This document shows positions 39,522 to 48,844 of a DNA stretch of 64,000 nt, piece by piece. Origin of the DNA: Pleomorphomonas koreensis DSM 23070 (GTDB lineage Bacteria; Pseudomonadota; Alphaproteobacteria; Rhizobiales; Pleomorphomonadaceae); contig NZ_AULH01000016.1 in the NCBI RefSeq assembly GCF_000425185.1, positions 62,001-126,000 on the forward strand, given 5' to 3'. The notes beneath the pieces were generated by a model that worked only from the letters and a program-made list of their open reading frames with translations, was not told the DNA's origin and ran no database searches. The first letter of the stretch is position 1. Each line of letters begins with the position of its first letter. The translations under genes were made by a program, and so were the position numbers.

Positions 39522-41333
39522 ATGTCCAGCATCGTCAAGCCGACCCGCTTTTCCGTGCAGCCCCTGCACCGCCTGACCCGCCGCCTCGCCGGCGTGGCGG
39601 CCGGCCGGGCGGAGCCCGACCTGGTCATCACCGGCGTCCGCGCCCTCTCGACCTATTCCGACCGCATCCTCAACGACCGCGAGGTCTGGGTGGCGGCCGG
39701 CCGCATCGCCGCCGTCAAGCCGGCCGGCAGCTATCGTGGCGGTTCGGCGACGATCTACGACGCCCACGGCGGCATCATCGCCCCCGGCCTCGTCGACCCG
39801 CACATCCACATCGAAAGCTCGATGGTGACGGCCTGCGCCTATGCCGAGGCGGCGCTCCTCAACGGCACCACCACCATCTTCTGCGACAGCCACGAGATCG
39901 GCAACGTCATGGACGTCGCCGGCATCGAGGCGATGATGGAGGACGCCCGCGAGGCGCCGCTCTCCGTCTTCCACACGCTGGCCAGCACCGTGCCGGCCAC
40001 CACGCCGGAGCTGGAGACGGCCGGCGGCGATCTGACGCCCGACAAGATCGCCGGCCTGTTCGACCGCTGGCCGGAGGCGGTGGCGCTCGGCGAGAAGATG
40101 GACTTCGTGCCGGTCACCCTCGGCGACGAGCGCAGCCACGCCATCATCGCCGCCGCGCTGTCGCGCGGCCGGCCGGTCTCCGGTCACGTCTACGGCCGCG
40201 AGTTCGTCGCCGCCTACGCCGCCTCGGGCGTCACCGACACCCACGAGGCCGTCGACCGCGACATCGCCGACGATCTCCTGGAGGCCGGCGTCTGGATCTT
40301 CCTGCGCGGCGGCCCGCCGACCACGCCCTGGCACTCGCTGCCCGAGGCGATCAAGACCATGACCGAGCTTGGCGCCTCGCCGCGCCGCATCGCCGTCTGC
40401 ACCGACGACCGCGACGCCGAGGATCTCCTGGCCTTCGGCCTCGACTGGGTGGTGCGGCAGGCGGTGAAGGCCGGCCTGCCGCCGGCCACCGCCTGGGCCA
40501 TGGGCTCGATCTCCGGCGCCACCCGCTACGCCATGGACGGCGAGATCGGCGGCCTCGGCGGCGGCCGGCGCGCCGATCTGGTGCTGCTCGACGACGACCT
40601 GGTGCCGCAGAGCACCTGGTACGGCGGCGAGCTGATGGTCGACCGCCGCTCGATCGCCCCGACGCTGGAAGCAACGCTCGAAGCGCGCTACCGCTACCCC
40701 GATGCCGCCTATGCCACGGTCCACCTGCCGAAGGCGCTGAAGCTGACGCCCGCCCTGCCCACCGCGCCGACCGTCGCCAACGTCATCCGCGCCGAGCTGC
40801 CCGGCATCGTGCTGAAGCACGTCCGCCTCCCTCTCGAACCGGCCAACGACTGGCAGACGCTGTTCGACCGCCACGACCTCTGCTTCGTCACGGTGGTCGA
40901 GCGGCACGGCAAGTCGGCCGGCAACGTCGCCCACGGCCTCCTCCAGAACTTCGGGCTGAAGAGGGGCGCCGTCGCCTCGTCGGTCGGTCACGACAGCCAC
41001 AACATCATCGTCGCCGGCACCAACGAGGCCGACATGCGTGTGGCGCTCGAAGCCATCGAAGCCGAGGGCGGCGGCGTCTGCATCGTTCACGACGGCAAGG
41101 TGTCGGCCATGGTGCCGCTGCCGGTGGCCGGCCTGATGTCCGACAAGCGCGTGCATCTGGTCGCCGGCGAGGTCGAGGCGCTGAAGGCCGAATGGGAGAA
41201 GGCCGGCTGCACCCTGCCCTACATGGGCTTCAACCTGATCCCGCTGTCGGTGATCCCGGAAATCCGCATCACCGACAAGGGGCTGGTGCTGGTGCCCGAG
41301 ATGACGCAGCTGCCGCTGTTCGCGGCGGAGTAA
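39522..41333 (+). CDS. ade: Adenine deaminase
   Basis: 603-aa amidohydrolase that converts adenine to hypoxanthine and ammonia in purine salvage. The metal-binding HxH is in '[13 protein letters not shown]'; '[17 protein letters not shown]' and 'GHVYGREF' contain further ligands. The C-terminal domain '[42 protein letters not shown]' is specific to adenine deaminases of this type. The ATG at 39522 follows GAGG; in-frame sequence upstream reads through the terminator and is not coding. The structured leader upstream may control it. Confidence 0.94.
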   Translation: MSSIVKPTRFSVQPLHRLTRRLAGVAAGRAEPDLVITGVRALSTYSDRILNDREVWVAAGRIAAVKPAGSYRGGSATIYDAHGGIIAPGLVDPHIHIESSMVTACAYAEAALLNGTTTIFCDSHEIGNVMDVAGIEAMMEDAREAPLSVFHTLASTVPATTPELETAGGDLTPDKIAGLFDRWPEAVALGEKMDFVPVTLGDERSHAIIAAALSRGRPVSGHVYGREFVAAYAASGVTDTHEAVDRDIADDLLEAGVWIFLRGGPPTTPWHSLPEAIKTMTELGASPRRIAVCTDDRDAEDLLAFGLDWVVRQAVKAGLPPATAWAMGSISGATRYAMDGEIGGLGGGRRADLVLLDDDLVPQSTWYGGELMVDRRSIAPTLEATLEARYRYPDAAYATVHLPKALKLTPALPTAPTVANVIRAELPGIVLKHVRLPLEPANDWQTLFDRHDLCFVTVVERHGKSAGNVAHGLLQNFGLKRGAVASSVGHDSHNIIVAGTNEADMRVALEAIEAEGGGVCIVHDGKVSAMVPLPVAGLMSDKRVHLVAGEVEALKAEWEKAGCTLPYMGFNLIPLSVIPEIRITDKGLVLVPEMTQLPLFAAE

Positions 41334-41411
41334 GGGAACGTCCATCGCGGCGGCCTCCCCCCCGCCGGGGCGTGGAGGCGTCCGGAACGCGGCGCGGAAG
41401 GGGATAGCGCA

Positions 41412-43055
41412 ATGGAAACGGTCTCGATTGCCCTCATTCTCATGCTGGCCGTCGTCATCAGCGGCACGCTGACGCGCATGTTGCCCATCGCCCTGCCGCT
41501 TCCGCTGGTGCAGATCGCGCTCGGCGCAGCCATCGCCTCGGTGGCCGACCTCGGCGTCGAACTGCAGCCCGACCTGTTCTTCCTGCTGTTCCTGCCACCG
41601 CTGCTGTTTCTCGACGGCTGGCGCATTCCGAAGGAGGGCCTGTTCCGCGACAAGGGCACCATCCTGGAACTCGCCCTCGGTCTTGTCGTCTTCACGGTGG
41701 TCGGCGTCGGCTTCTTCATCAACTGGATGGTCCCGGCGATGCCGCTGGCGGTCGCCTTCGCGCTGGCGGCCATCGTCTCGCCCACCGACCCCATCGCCGT
41801 GTCGGCCATCGCCGCCAGAGTACCGATCCCCAAGCGGCTGATGCACATCCTCGAAGGCGAATCCCTGCTCAACGACGCCTCAGGCCTGGTCTGCATGCGC
41901 TTTGCCGTGGCGGCGGCCCTGACCGGCACCTTCTCGCCGGCCGACGCCTTCGCGACATTTCTCTGGCTGGCTTTCGGTGGCATCGCCATCGGCGCCGGCG
42001 TCACCTGGCTGGCGATGAAGGCCAAGACCTGGATATCCCGGCGCTTCGGAGAAGACAGCGGCTCGCAGATCCTGGTCAGCCTGCTCATTCCCTTCGCCAG
42101 CTACCTCCTGGCCGAGCACCTTCATTGCTCCGGCATTCTCGCCGCCGTCGCGGCCGGCATCACCATGAGCTATGCCGAGCAGGCCGGCCACGTGCTGGCC
42201 GTCACCCGCGTCCAGCGCAGCGCCGTCTGGGACACCGTGCAGTTCGCGGCCAACGGCATCATCTTCGTGCTGCTCGGCGAGCAATTGCCGAAGATCGTCT
42301 CCGGTGCGGCCGAGGTGGTCCGCGAAACCGGCCATCACGACCCGGCATGGCTGGTTATCTACATCGTGGCGATCAATCTGGCGCTGGCGGCGCTGCGCCT
42401 CTTGTGGGTCTGGGCCTCGCTGCGCTTCACCCTGTTCAGGGCGGCGCGCCAGGGCAAGACCGTGGTGACGCCGAGCTGGCGTCTGGTGGTGGCGACATCG
42501 CTGGCCGGCGTGCGCGGCGCCATCACGCTGGCCGGCGTGCTGACGCTGCCGCTGACCATGACCGACGGATCGCCCTTCCCGGCCCGCGACCTCGCCATCC
42601 TGCTGGCCGCCGGCGTGATCATCGTGTCGCTGGTGGCGGCGAGCATCGGGCTGCCGCGTCTTCTCAAGACCCTTGAGCTGCCTCCGGACGCCTCGCATCA
42701 GGAGCAGGAGGACAGCGCCCGCACGGCGGCGGCCGAGGCGGCGATCCGGGCCATCGAGCAGGCGCAGCACAGGATGGGGGAAGGCCGCGCCGACGCCGAT
42801 CTCTACATGGACGCCGGCACGCGGATCATGGAGCTGTACCGGCGCCGCATCGACGGCCGCACCAAGACCGGCGACGAGCGCCAACTGGCCCGCAAGATCG
42901 ACGAGATCGAGCGCAAGCTGCGCCTCGCCGGCCTCGGGGCCGAGCGCGACGAGATCTATCGCAATGCCCGGGCCCGCAAGATTTCCGACGAGGCGGCCCG
43001 CAAGCTGGTCAGGGAAATCGACCTGATGGAAGAGCGCATCGGGTCCGCGACCTAG
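41412..43055 (+). CDS. CPA1-family Na+/H+ antiporter
   Basis: 547-aa antiporter of the bacterial NhaP/NHE-like CPA1 group. Twelve or so helices include 'FLLFLPPLLFLDGWRIP', the ion-site 'SPTDPIAVSAIA' and 'EGESLLNDASGLV' (the ND pair of CPA1 proteins). A charged, helical cytosolic tail of about 120 residues ('AAEAAIRAIEQAQHRMGEGRADADL' onward) follows the membrane domain. AAGGGGA precedes the ATG. It may share a transcript with ade, 78 nt upstream, though no functional link is evident. Whether it moves Na+ or K+ is not decidable. Confidence 0.92.
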   Translation: METVSIALILMLAVVISGTLTRMLPIALPLPLVQIALGAAIASVADLGVELQPDLFFLLFLPPLLFLDGWRIPKEGLFRDKGTILELALGLVVFTVVGVGFFINWMVPAMPLAVAFALAAIVSPTDPIAVSAIAARVPIPKRLMHILEGESLLNDASGLVCMRFAVAAALTGTFSPADAFATFLWLAFGGIAIGAGVTWLAMKAKTWISRRFGEDSGSQILVSLLIPFASYLLAEHLHCSGILAAVAAGITMSYAEQAGHVLAVTRVQRSAVWDTVQFAANGIIFVLLGEQLPKIVSGAAEVVRETGHHDPAWLVIYIVAINLALAALRLLWVWASLRFTLFRAARQGKTVVTPSWRLVVATSLAGVRGAITLAGVLTLPLTMTDGSPFPARDLAILLAAGVIIVSLVAASIGLPRLLKTLELPPDASHQEQEDSARTAAAEAAIRAIEQAQHRMGEGRADADLYMDAGTRIMELYRRRIDGRTKTGDERQLARKIDEIERKLRLAGLGAERDEIYRNARARKISDEAARKLVREIDLMEERIGSAT

Positions 43056-43085
43056 CGGGATGTCAGCAACCGGCCGCCCGGCCGC

Positions 43086-44129
43086 TCAGCTGTTGCCGCC
43101 CGTCAGCCTTGTTAGCAGCTCCGGCGTGAAGGGATCGGCCAGCGCCGCCTCCGGCCGGCTGACCGGCGTCTTGTCCGACGTCATCTTGGAGAGCCGCGCC
43201 GCGCCCTTGTCCTGAAGGATCGCCCGGAAGGCCGGGTGCATGCCGCCGTCGACATAGGACATGCGGGGCAGCGCGGGATTGGCGGCGGCGATCGCCGCGG
43301 CGGCGGCGTCGTCCGCGGCGGCCTTGGCGGCGACGGCGGCGGTCAGCGTCGCGTCCGTCTGCAACGACGGACAGGGCGCCAGCGGATCGACCGTCGCGTC
43401 GAGATTGTCGGCGTTGAAGACATAGCGGCGACCGCAATAGCCGACGCGCGGCTCCTTGCGCGTCAGTTCGAAGGCGTCGCTGCCTTCCTTGAGGGTGCGC
43501 CAGAAGGCCATGTTCGGATTATCGCGATGCAGGGCGAGGTTGGCCGGCGTCATGCGGAAGGGCAGCGCCTCGACCTGAAAGGCGCCCTGACCGCCCCGGA
43601 ACGCCTCGCGCGCCACGGCGTAGATCTCGAACGCCGCATCGTCGGTGACGGCGTAGCAGCCCGACGACGAACAGGCGCCGTGGATCATCAGGGCGGCGCC
43701 CCGGTAGCCGAGCGCCGCCTCCAGCCGGTTGGGGAAGCCGAGGTTGAAGGACAGGTAATAGCGGCTGTCCGGGTTCATCTGGGCCGGCGCGACGGAGTAG
43801 AAGCCTTCCGGCGTCTGGCGGTCGCCCTCTACCGTCTTCGGCCCCAGCTTCCCCGACCAGCGGCAGATGGGATAGGTCTTCAGCAGCACGTAACGGCCGT
43901 CGCGGCCCATCTTCCAGAGTTCGAGTTCGCTTTCCTGCTTGAAGACGCGGATCAGGATGGGCGAGGTGACGCCGAGGCCCTTGCTGGTCATCGCGGAGAT
44001 GAGCCGCGCCGGCACCGGCCGTTCCGAGCGCTTGAGGTCGTAGCCGAACAGCGCGCAGCCGGAGAGGGCCGCCGCGGCAATCAGCAGAAACGCGGCCGAA
44101 CGCAGTCTCGTCACGGACAAACCTTTCAT
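43086..44129 (-). CDS. L,D-transpeptidase (YafK-like YkuD protein), probable lipoprotein
   Basis: 347 aa. The signal peptide has 'AALSGCALFG', a lipobox. The YkuD catalytic motif 'MIHGACSSSGCYAV' carries the catalytic His and Cys and matches YafK-type enzymes. 'YPICRWSGKLGPKTVEGDRQTPEGFYSV' is also YafK-specific. Such enzymes act on peptidoglycan cross-links or lipoprotein anchoring. The last 80 residues are an Ala-rich low-complexity tail not needed for catalysis. The ATG beginning the signal peptide was chosen over an upstream in-frame ATG. Confidence 0.9.
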   Translation of the reverse strand: MKGLSVTRLRSAAFLLIAAAALSGCALFGYDLKRSERPVPARLISAMTSKGLGVTSPILIRVFKQESELELWKMGRDGRYVLLKTYPICRWSGKLGPKTVEGDRQTPEGFYSVAPAQMNPDSRYYLSFNLGFPNRLEAALGYRGAALMIHGACSSSGCYAVTDDAAFEIYAVAREAFRGGQGAFQVEALPFRMTPANLALHRDNPNMAFWRTLKEGSDAFELTRKEPRVGYCGRRYVFNADNLDATVDPLAPCPSLQTDATLTAAVAAKAAADDAAAAAIAAANPALPRMSYVDGGMHPAFRAILQDKGAARLSKMTSDKTPVSRPEAALADPFTPELLTRLTGGNS

Positions 44130-44263
44130 CGGGGCGGCGCGCCATCCGGCTCGAAGGCGATCCCGACGCCCGCCGGCCGGCGGGCGCCCGTCGTCTCGGG
44201 CGCCGATCAGCCGAAGCACCGTGTGGCGGAGGACTTCGGACAGAATATGGCGCGAGGCGGCTT

Positions 44264-44653
44264 TCACGTCCTCAGGCTGGCACGGATGGCCTCGGCGATC
44301 TTGTCGGAACGGGTGACGCCGCTCTCCCGCGCGGAGCGGTCGAGCGCGGCGAGCAGATGCTCGTTGAGGGTGATCTGCACCGGAACGGGCTTGCCCGGCA
44401 TGTCCACCGGCACCGCGGCGATGATCGCCTCGTGCAGCTCCTGCGTCCGGCGGATGTCGTCGAGCGTCCGCAGCACCGGCATGGCCTGGCTGTTGTCACC
44501 GAGCGCCTTGACATGCGCCGCCAGCGCCACGGCGGCCCGGGCGATGGCGTCGTTGAGGTTGCTGGCGGCCGAGACGCAGCCGGGGAAGTCCGGGAAGGAC
44601 ACGCCATAACTGCGGTTTTGTTCTTCGTGAATCAGCGCGACGGCGTAGGCCAT
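44264..44653 (-). CDS. HicB-family antitoxin-like protein without a HicA partner
   Basis: 129 aa. The N-terminal HicB fold 'AVALIHEEQNRSYGVSFPDFPGCVSAASNLNDAIARAAVAL' is a partly degraded RNase-H-like domain. The C-terminal 'VQITLNEHLLAALDRSARESGVTRSDKIAEAIRASL' is a ribbon-helix-helix DNA-binding domain. GGAGG lies 5 nt before the ATG. No HicA (about 60-aa dsRBD toxin) frame is found on either side, so this is an orphan regulator or antitoxin. Confidence 0.85.
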   Translation of the reverse strand: MAYAVALIHEEQNRSYGVSFPDFPGCVSAASNLNDAIARAAVALAAHVKALGDNSQAMPVLRTLDDIRRTQELHEAIIAAVPVDMPGKPVPVQITLNEHLLAALDRSARESGVTRSDKIAEAIRASLRT

Positions 44654-44837
44654 GTGAGCCTCCTGGCTCGGATGTCGAAACGGAAGGGGAGCTAGAGCGC
44701 TCGTCGCGAGGAGCCGGCGCGGGCTCCCTCGCCAACCGAGGGTCTCGGACCGGATGCGGCACGCCCTGAGCCGGCCCAAGATGGTTAACGCTCGCAAAAC
44801 AGGGTAAACAAAATATTAACATGAGACGAAAAGTCAT

Positions 44838-45479
44838 TTATCCCGGCGTCGGCTCGGCCAGACCGGCGCCGGCCGCCTTCAGCGCCAGCGCGACATGCGA
44901 CCGGGCTAGCTCCAGCAATTCCGGCCGCCGCGCACCAGCCCGCGCCCGCAGCGCCAGGGAGTGCTGCAGCGCCGCCAGCATCGCCGCCAGCCCGGCGACA
45001 TCCGTCTCCGCCGGTATCTCGCCGGCCTCGGCCGCCAGCATCATCCGCTGCCGGAACAGGCTGTCGGTCCTGCCGACGGCGGTGGCCAGTTCCGCGCCGA
45101 TCTCGGGATCGGCAGCCGCCTCGCCGGAGATGACGCTCAATATCGGACAGCCGAGCGGATCGCTTTCCTTCGGCACATAGACGCCGATGATCTCGGCGAA
45201 GTAACCGTCCAGACCCTTTTGCAGCGACGGCTCGTCGAACAGGGCGCTCCGCCGCCGCTCGGCCGATTGCTCGGCATAGAGGCGGACGGCCTTGCGATAG
45301 ATCTCCAGCTTGTTGCCGAAGGCCGCATAAAGGCTCGGCCGCGCCATGCCGGTCGCCGCCGACAGATGGTCGAGCGAGGTGGCGGTGTAGCCGCGCCGCC
45401 GGAATTCGCCGAGGGCGGCCGCCAGCGCCGCGTCCGGATCATATTCCCTGGGCCGGCCACGGGAGGGTTTGCTTTTCAT
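44838..45479 (-). CDS. TetR/AcrR family regulator divergent from gap
   Basis: 213 aa. 'RGRPREYDPDAALAAALGEFRRRGYTATSLDHLSAATGMARPSLYAAFGNKLEIYRKAV' is a full TetR HTH of the group with a 'GRPREYD' N-terminus. 'GCPILSVISGEAAADPEIG' is characteristic of the ligand domain of this subgroup. It is transcribed away from a GAPDH gene with only 83 nt between start codons, so it probably controls both. Confidence 0.9.
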   Translation of the reverse strand: MKSKPSRGRPREYDPDAALAAALGEFRRRGYTATSLDHLSAATGMARPSLYAAFGNKLEIYRKAVRLYAEQSAERRRSALFDEPSLQKGLDGYFAEIIGVYVPKESDPLGCPILSVISGEAAADPEIGAELATAVGRTDSLFRQRMMLAAEAGEIPAETDVAGLAAMLAALQHSLALRARAGARRPELLELARSHVALALKAAGAGLAEPTPG

Positions 45480-45504
45480 TTTGTACCGCTTCGCAAAAAA
45501 TTAA

Positions 45505-45540
45505 TTGCCGCTCCATTTTATGCGATCTAGTATGAAAATG
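45505..45540 (+). promoter_or_regulatory. gap promoter with overlapping dyad
   Basis: TTGCCG (45505-45510), a 17-nt spacer and TAGTAT (45528-45533) form a promoter ending 30 nt before gap. CATTTT (45514-45519) and AAAATG (45535-45540) form a dyad around the -10, a candidate site for the divergent TetR protein. Confidence 0.45.
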
Positions 45541-45562
45541 TGAGAGGAAATGGAGAACGAAC

Positions 45563-46570
45563 ATGGCTGACAAAATCCGCATCGGCATCAATGGCTTCGG
45601 CCGCATCGGCCGCATGGTGCTCCGCGCCGCGGGGGCGCGCGACGATCTGGAGATCGTCGCCGTCAACGACCTCCTGCCCATCGATCATCTGGCCTATCTC
45701 CTGACCTACGACAGCGTCCACGGCGCCTTCCCCGGCCGGGTGGAAACGGCGGCCGGCGCGCTCGTCGTCGACGGGCGAGCGGTCGCCGCCTTCGAGGAAA
45801 AGGACCCGGCCGCCATCCGCTGGGCCGAGGCCGGCGTCGACATGGTGATCGAATCGACCGGGCGGTTTCTCACCACCGAGGCGGCCGAGGGCCATCTCCG
45901 GGCCGGTGCCGGCAAGGTGGTGCTGTCGGGGCCGCCCAAGGACGACACGCCGGTGTTCGTGATGGGCGTCAACGCCACGGCCTACGCGGGCGAGACCATC
46001 GTCTCCAACGCCTCCTGCACCACCAACTGCGTGGCGCCGCTGGCCAAGCTGATCAATGACGCCTTCGGCCTTGAGGAAGCGCTGATGCTGACCGTTCACG
46101 CGGCAACGTCCAGCCAGAACACTGTCGACGGCGTGGCCCGCAAGGACTGGCGCTTCGGGCGCGGCGTCTTCAACAACATCATTCCGGCGACCACCGGTGC
46201 GGCGCGCATGGTCGGCCGGGTCATTCCCGAGCTGAACGGCCGGATCAATGGCATGGCGGTGCGCGTGCCGGTGGCCGACGTCTCGATGGTCGACCTCACC
46301 TGCCGCTTGCGCACCAGGGCGACCTACGCGGACATCTCCGAAGCGGTTCGCGACGCGGCGGCCGGTGCCTATCGCGGCATCCTGCAATATTGCGACGACC
46401 CGGTGGTCTCGTCCGATCTGCGGGGCAATCCCCACAGCTCGATCTTCGACGTCAAGGCGGGCATGCAGACCTCCGAGGGCCTGACCAAACTGATCGCCTG
46501 GTACGACAACGAATGGGGCTACGCCTCCCGCTGCCTCGATCTGGCGGCACACATGCTGCGCAAGCAATAG
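45563..46570 (+). CDS. gap: Glyceraldehyde-3-phosphate dehydrogenase, type I
   Basis: 335-aa NAD-dependent dehydrogenase. 'RIGINGFGRIGRMVLRAA' is the nucleotide-binding start. D36 in 'VNDLL' indicates NAD rather than NADP. The catalytic pair is C152 ('SNASCTTNC') and H179 ('LTVHAA'). The sequence departs from the usual conserved text in several places ('ESTGRFLTTEAAEGHLRAGA', 'TSSQNTVDGVARKDWRFGRG') and resembles E. coli GapA-type more than the rhizobial housekeeping gene clustered with tkt/pgk, so it may be a second, conditionally used GAPDH. The TetR divergent to it supports conditional expression. Confidence 0.92.
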   Translation: MADKIRIGINGFGRIGRMVLRAAGARDDLEIVAVNDLLPIDHLAYLLTYDSVHGAFPGRVETAAGALVVDGRAVAAFEEKDPAAIRWAEAGVDMVIESTGRFLTTEAAEGHLRAGAGKVVLSGPPKDDTPVFVMGVNATAYAGETIVSNASCTTNCVAPLAKLINDAFGLEEALMLTVHAATSSQNTVDGVARKDWRFGRGVFNNIIPATTGAARMVGRVIPELNGRINGMAVRVPVADVSMVDLTCRLRTRATYADISEAVRDAAAGAYRGILQYCDDPVVSSDLRGNPHSSIFDVKAGMQTSEGLTKLIAWYDNEWGYASRCLDLAAHMLRKQ

Positions 46571-46614
46571 GGCGCGGCGGGAAATCCTCTACCCCGTCCC
46601 GGTAGGGTTTCCGG

Positions 46615-47265
46615 TCAGGAATTCGCCCCATAGTAGGCCATGAACACGTCGAGGCCGTTGTCGACCATCTTCTCGGCGGCTTCGCGCGACGGCCTGAGCG
46701 CGGCGCCAAACAGCGACTTCTTCATCATCTCCGCCGTGCAGAGCGAGATGAAATGCTGGGCCGCGACGGCCGGATCGCAGGGCCTCAGGCGTCCATCCTC
46801 GACGGCCCGGCCGAACACCTCGGTCAGGCGCGTGGTGCCGCGCTCGGCGCCCGCCTTGAAGAACATGGCGCCGACGGCCGGAAACTTCTCCACCGCGCCG
46901 ATGACCATGCGGATCGAAGAGATGTGGTTGTCGGCGGTGAGAAGCTCGTTGAAACTGATGGCGAAGGCCCGGAGGTTGTCGCGGAAGCTGCCGGCCACCG
47001 GCTGGAAGGCGTCGAGGGCGGCCGCGAGTTCCCGCTTCTCGTCGGAGATCAGCTCCTCGAACAGCTCGTCCTTGTTGGTGAAGTAGACATAGAGCGTGCC
47101 CTTGGAGACGCCGGCCGCCTTGGCGATGGCATCCATCGCCGCCCCTTCGTAACCCTTGGCGCGGAACACCTCGCGGGCCCCGTCGAGGATCTGCTGCCGT
47201 TTCTCGTTGTCATGGCCTTCGGCGCCGGAAACCGGTTCGCCGGGCCGCGCCGACACCTTGCTCAT
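46615..47265 (-). CDS. TetR/AcrR family regulator divergent from the EmrAB-type pump
   Basis: 216 aa. HTH region 'RQQILDGAREVFRAKGYEGAAMDAIAKAAGVSKGTLYVYFTNKDELFEEL' with the TetR recognition helix. The C-terminal domain contains 'AEMMKKSLFGAALRP', typical of the TetR_C type associated with efflux. AGGGG precedes the chosen ATG. About 300 nt separate it from the divergent hlyD-like gene, with palindromes in between that it likely binds. Confidence 0.9.
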   Translation of the reverse strand: MSKVSARPGEPVSGAEGHDNEKRQQILDGAREVFRAKGYEGAAMDAIAKAAGVSKGTLYVYFTNKDELFEELISDEKRELAAALDAFQPVAGSFRDNLRAFAISFNELLTADNHISSIRMVIGAVEKFPAVGAMFFKAGAERGTTRLTEVFGRAVEDGRLRPCDPAVAAQHFISLCTAEMMKKSLFGAALRPSREAAEKMVDNGLDVFMAYYGANS

Positions 47266-47431
47266 CCACCCCTGCCCTTGCGGCTTCGATTGGCCGCCAT
47301 TGTCGCTGTTCCGGCCGCCGACGGCCATTCTCCCTTGGGCGATCCTCATCCCGAAACGGCGGCGGCCGATCACGTTTTGCTGAGAGTGCCCTCGAAGGAC
47401 ACGAAAGGTCAACCAAGCGCTCGAGCCACTA

Positions 47432-47489
47432 TTGACCGAACGGTTCGGTCATGAGATAACACTTTCGACGGTCAGGAACAATACTGACC
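47432..47489 (+). promoter_or_regulatory. Promoter and two operators upstream of the EmrAB-type genes
   Basis: TTGACC (47432-47437), a 17-nt spacer and GATAAC (47455-47460) form a promoter. TGACCGAAC-G-GTTCGGTCA (47433-47451), a perfect 19-nt dyad, fills the spacer. A second dyad GGTCAG/CTGACC at 47470-47489 lies just past the start site. This fits repression by the divergent TetR. Confidence 0.65.
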
Positions 47490-47562
47490 ATATCGAATGC
47501 ATCGCGCCGGCGAATGGCGCGGTCCGCCCGGCGGGTCCGGCGACGGACAGATGGAGACTTCA

Positions 47563-48768
47563 ATGGCCAAGCGCGAAGGCAACGCCGCCCACGAGAGCGA
47601 CGGCTCGGACGCCACCGTCACCCCGATCCGGCCGGCCGCCGAGGCCAGCCCCGGCACGCCGCACCATGCGCCGGCTGCGAGCCACGCGGCGCCGGCGCCG
47701 GCGGCCCCGCCCAAGAAGAAGCGCGGCATCGTCGGCCGCCTGGTGCTCGTCGCCCTCATCGGCACCGCCGCCTGGTTCGGCGGCAAGGCCGGCTATGCCT
47801 GGTGGATCGACGGCCGCTTCCTGGTCACCACCGACGACGCCTATGTCGCCGCCGACATCACCACGCTGGCCGCCAAGGCCTCCGGCTACGTCACCGACGT
47901 CCTGGTCGCCGACAACACGGCGGTGAAGAAGGGCGATGTCATCGCCCGCATCGACGACGGCGATTATCGCCTCGCCGTTGCCCAGGCCGAGAACGCGCTC
48001 GCCGGCAACGTCGCGACCGTCGTCCGCATCGACCGGCAGATCGCCGCCGGCGCGGCGCAGGTGGCGCAGGCCAAGGCCGGCGTCGCTTCGGCGGAAGCAT
48101 CGCTCGAATCGGCGGACATCAATTTCTCCCGCCAGTCGACGCTGGTCTCCAGCAAGGTGTCGGCCCAGTCGCAGCTCGACGACGCCCGCACCGCCCGCGA
48201 CGCGGCGCGCGCCTCCGTCGCCGCCGCCGAGGCGGCCGTGTCGGTGGCCGAGGCCAACATCGACGTGCTCAAGGCCCAGAAGGCCGAGGCGGAAGCCACC
48301 GGCAAGACGCTGCAGACCGCCGTCGACAAGGCGCGGCGCGATCTCTCCTTCACCGAGATCCGCGCGCCGGTGGACGGCGTCATCGGCAACAGGGCGATCG
48401 AGATCGGCACCTACGTGACGCCCGGCCAGCAGCTCGCCTCGCTGGTGGCGGCCGGCAGCGCCCATGTCGAGGCCAACTACAAGGAAACCCAGCTCGCCAG
48501 GCTGGTGCCCGGCGAGACGGTGCGCATCACCGTCGACGCGCTCGGCGAGGAGGAGACCATCCTCGGCACCGTCGAGAGCCTGTCGCCGGCCACCGGCTCG
48601 GTGTTCAGCCTGCTGCCGGCCAACAACGCCACCGGCAACTTCACCAAGGTGGTGCAGCGCCTGCCGGTGCGCATCTCGATTCCCGCCGACGCGGCGGCAA
48701 GCGGCAAGCTCCGCCCCGGCCTCTCCGTGGTGGTCGCCGCCGATCCGCGCACCGCGCCGGCAAGCTGA
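47563..48768 (+). CDS. HlyD/EmrA-type membrane-fusion protein
   Basis: 401 aa. A Pro/Ala-rich cytosolic N-terminus, one transmembrane helix ('GRLVLVALIGTAAWFGGKAGYAWW'), then the EmrA-like start 'TTDDAYVAADITTLAAKASGYV', an alpha-helical hairpin rich in Ala/Glu, the second lipoyl half 'FTEIRAPVDGVIGNRAIEIGTYVTPGQQL' and a beta-barrel. It links the DHA2 exporter downstream to the outer membrane. GGAG lies 7 nt before the ATG chosen. First gene of a two-gene efflux operon. Confidence 0.92.
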   Translation: MAKREGNAAHESDGSDATVTPIRPAAEASPGTPHHAPAASHAAPAPAAPPKKKRGIVGRLVLVALIGTAAWFGGKAGYAWWIDGRFLVTTDDAYVAADITTLAAKASGYVTDVLVADNTAVKKGDVIARIDDGDYRLAVAQAENALAGNVATVVRIDRQIAAGAAQVAQAKAGVASAEASLESADINFSRQSTLVSSKVSAQSQLDDARTARDAARASVAAAEAAVSVAEANIDVLKAQKAEAEATGKTLQTAVDKARRDLSFTEIRAPVDGVIGNRAIEIGTYVTPGQQLASLVAAGSAHVEANYKETQLARLVPGETVRITVDALGEEETILGTVESLSPATGSVFSLLPANNATGNFTKVVQRLPVRISIPADAAASGKLRPGLSVVVAADPRTAPAS

Positions 48769-48844
48769 CACCTTCCCAAATGACCGACCGTCGCGCGCGG
48801 GCTCCGGCCTGCGCGCGCTCGGCCGACAGCCCTCGGTCGCTCCC

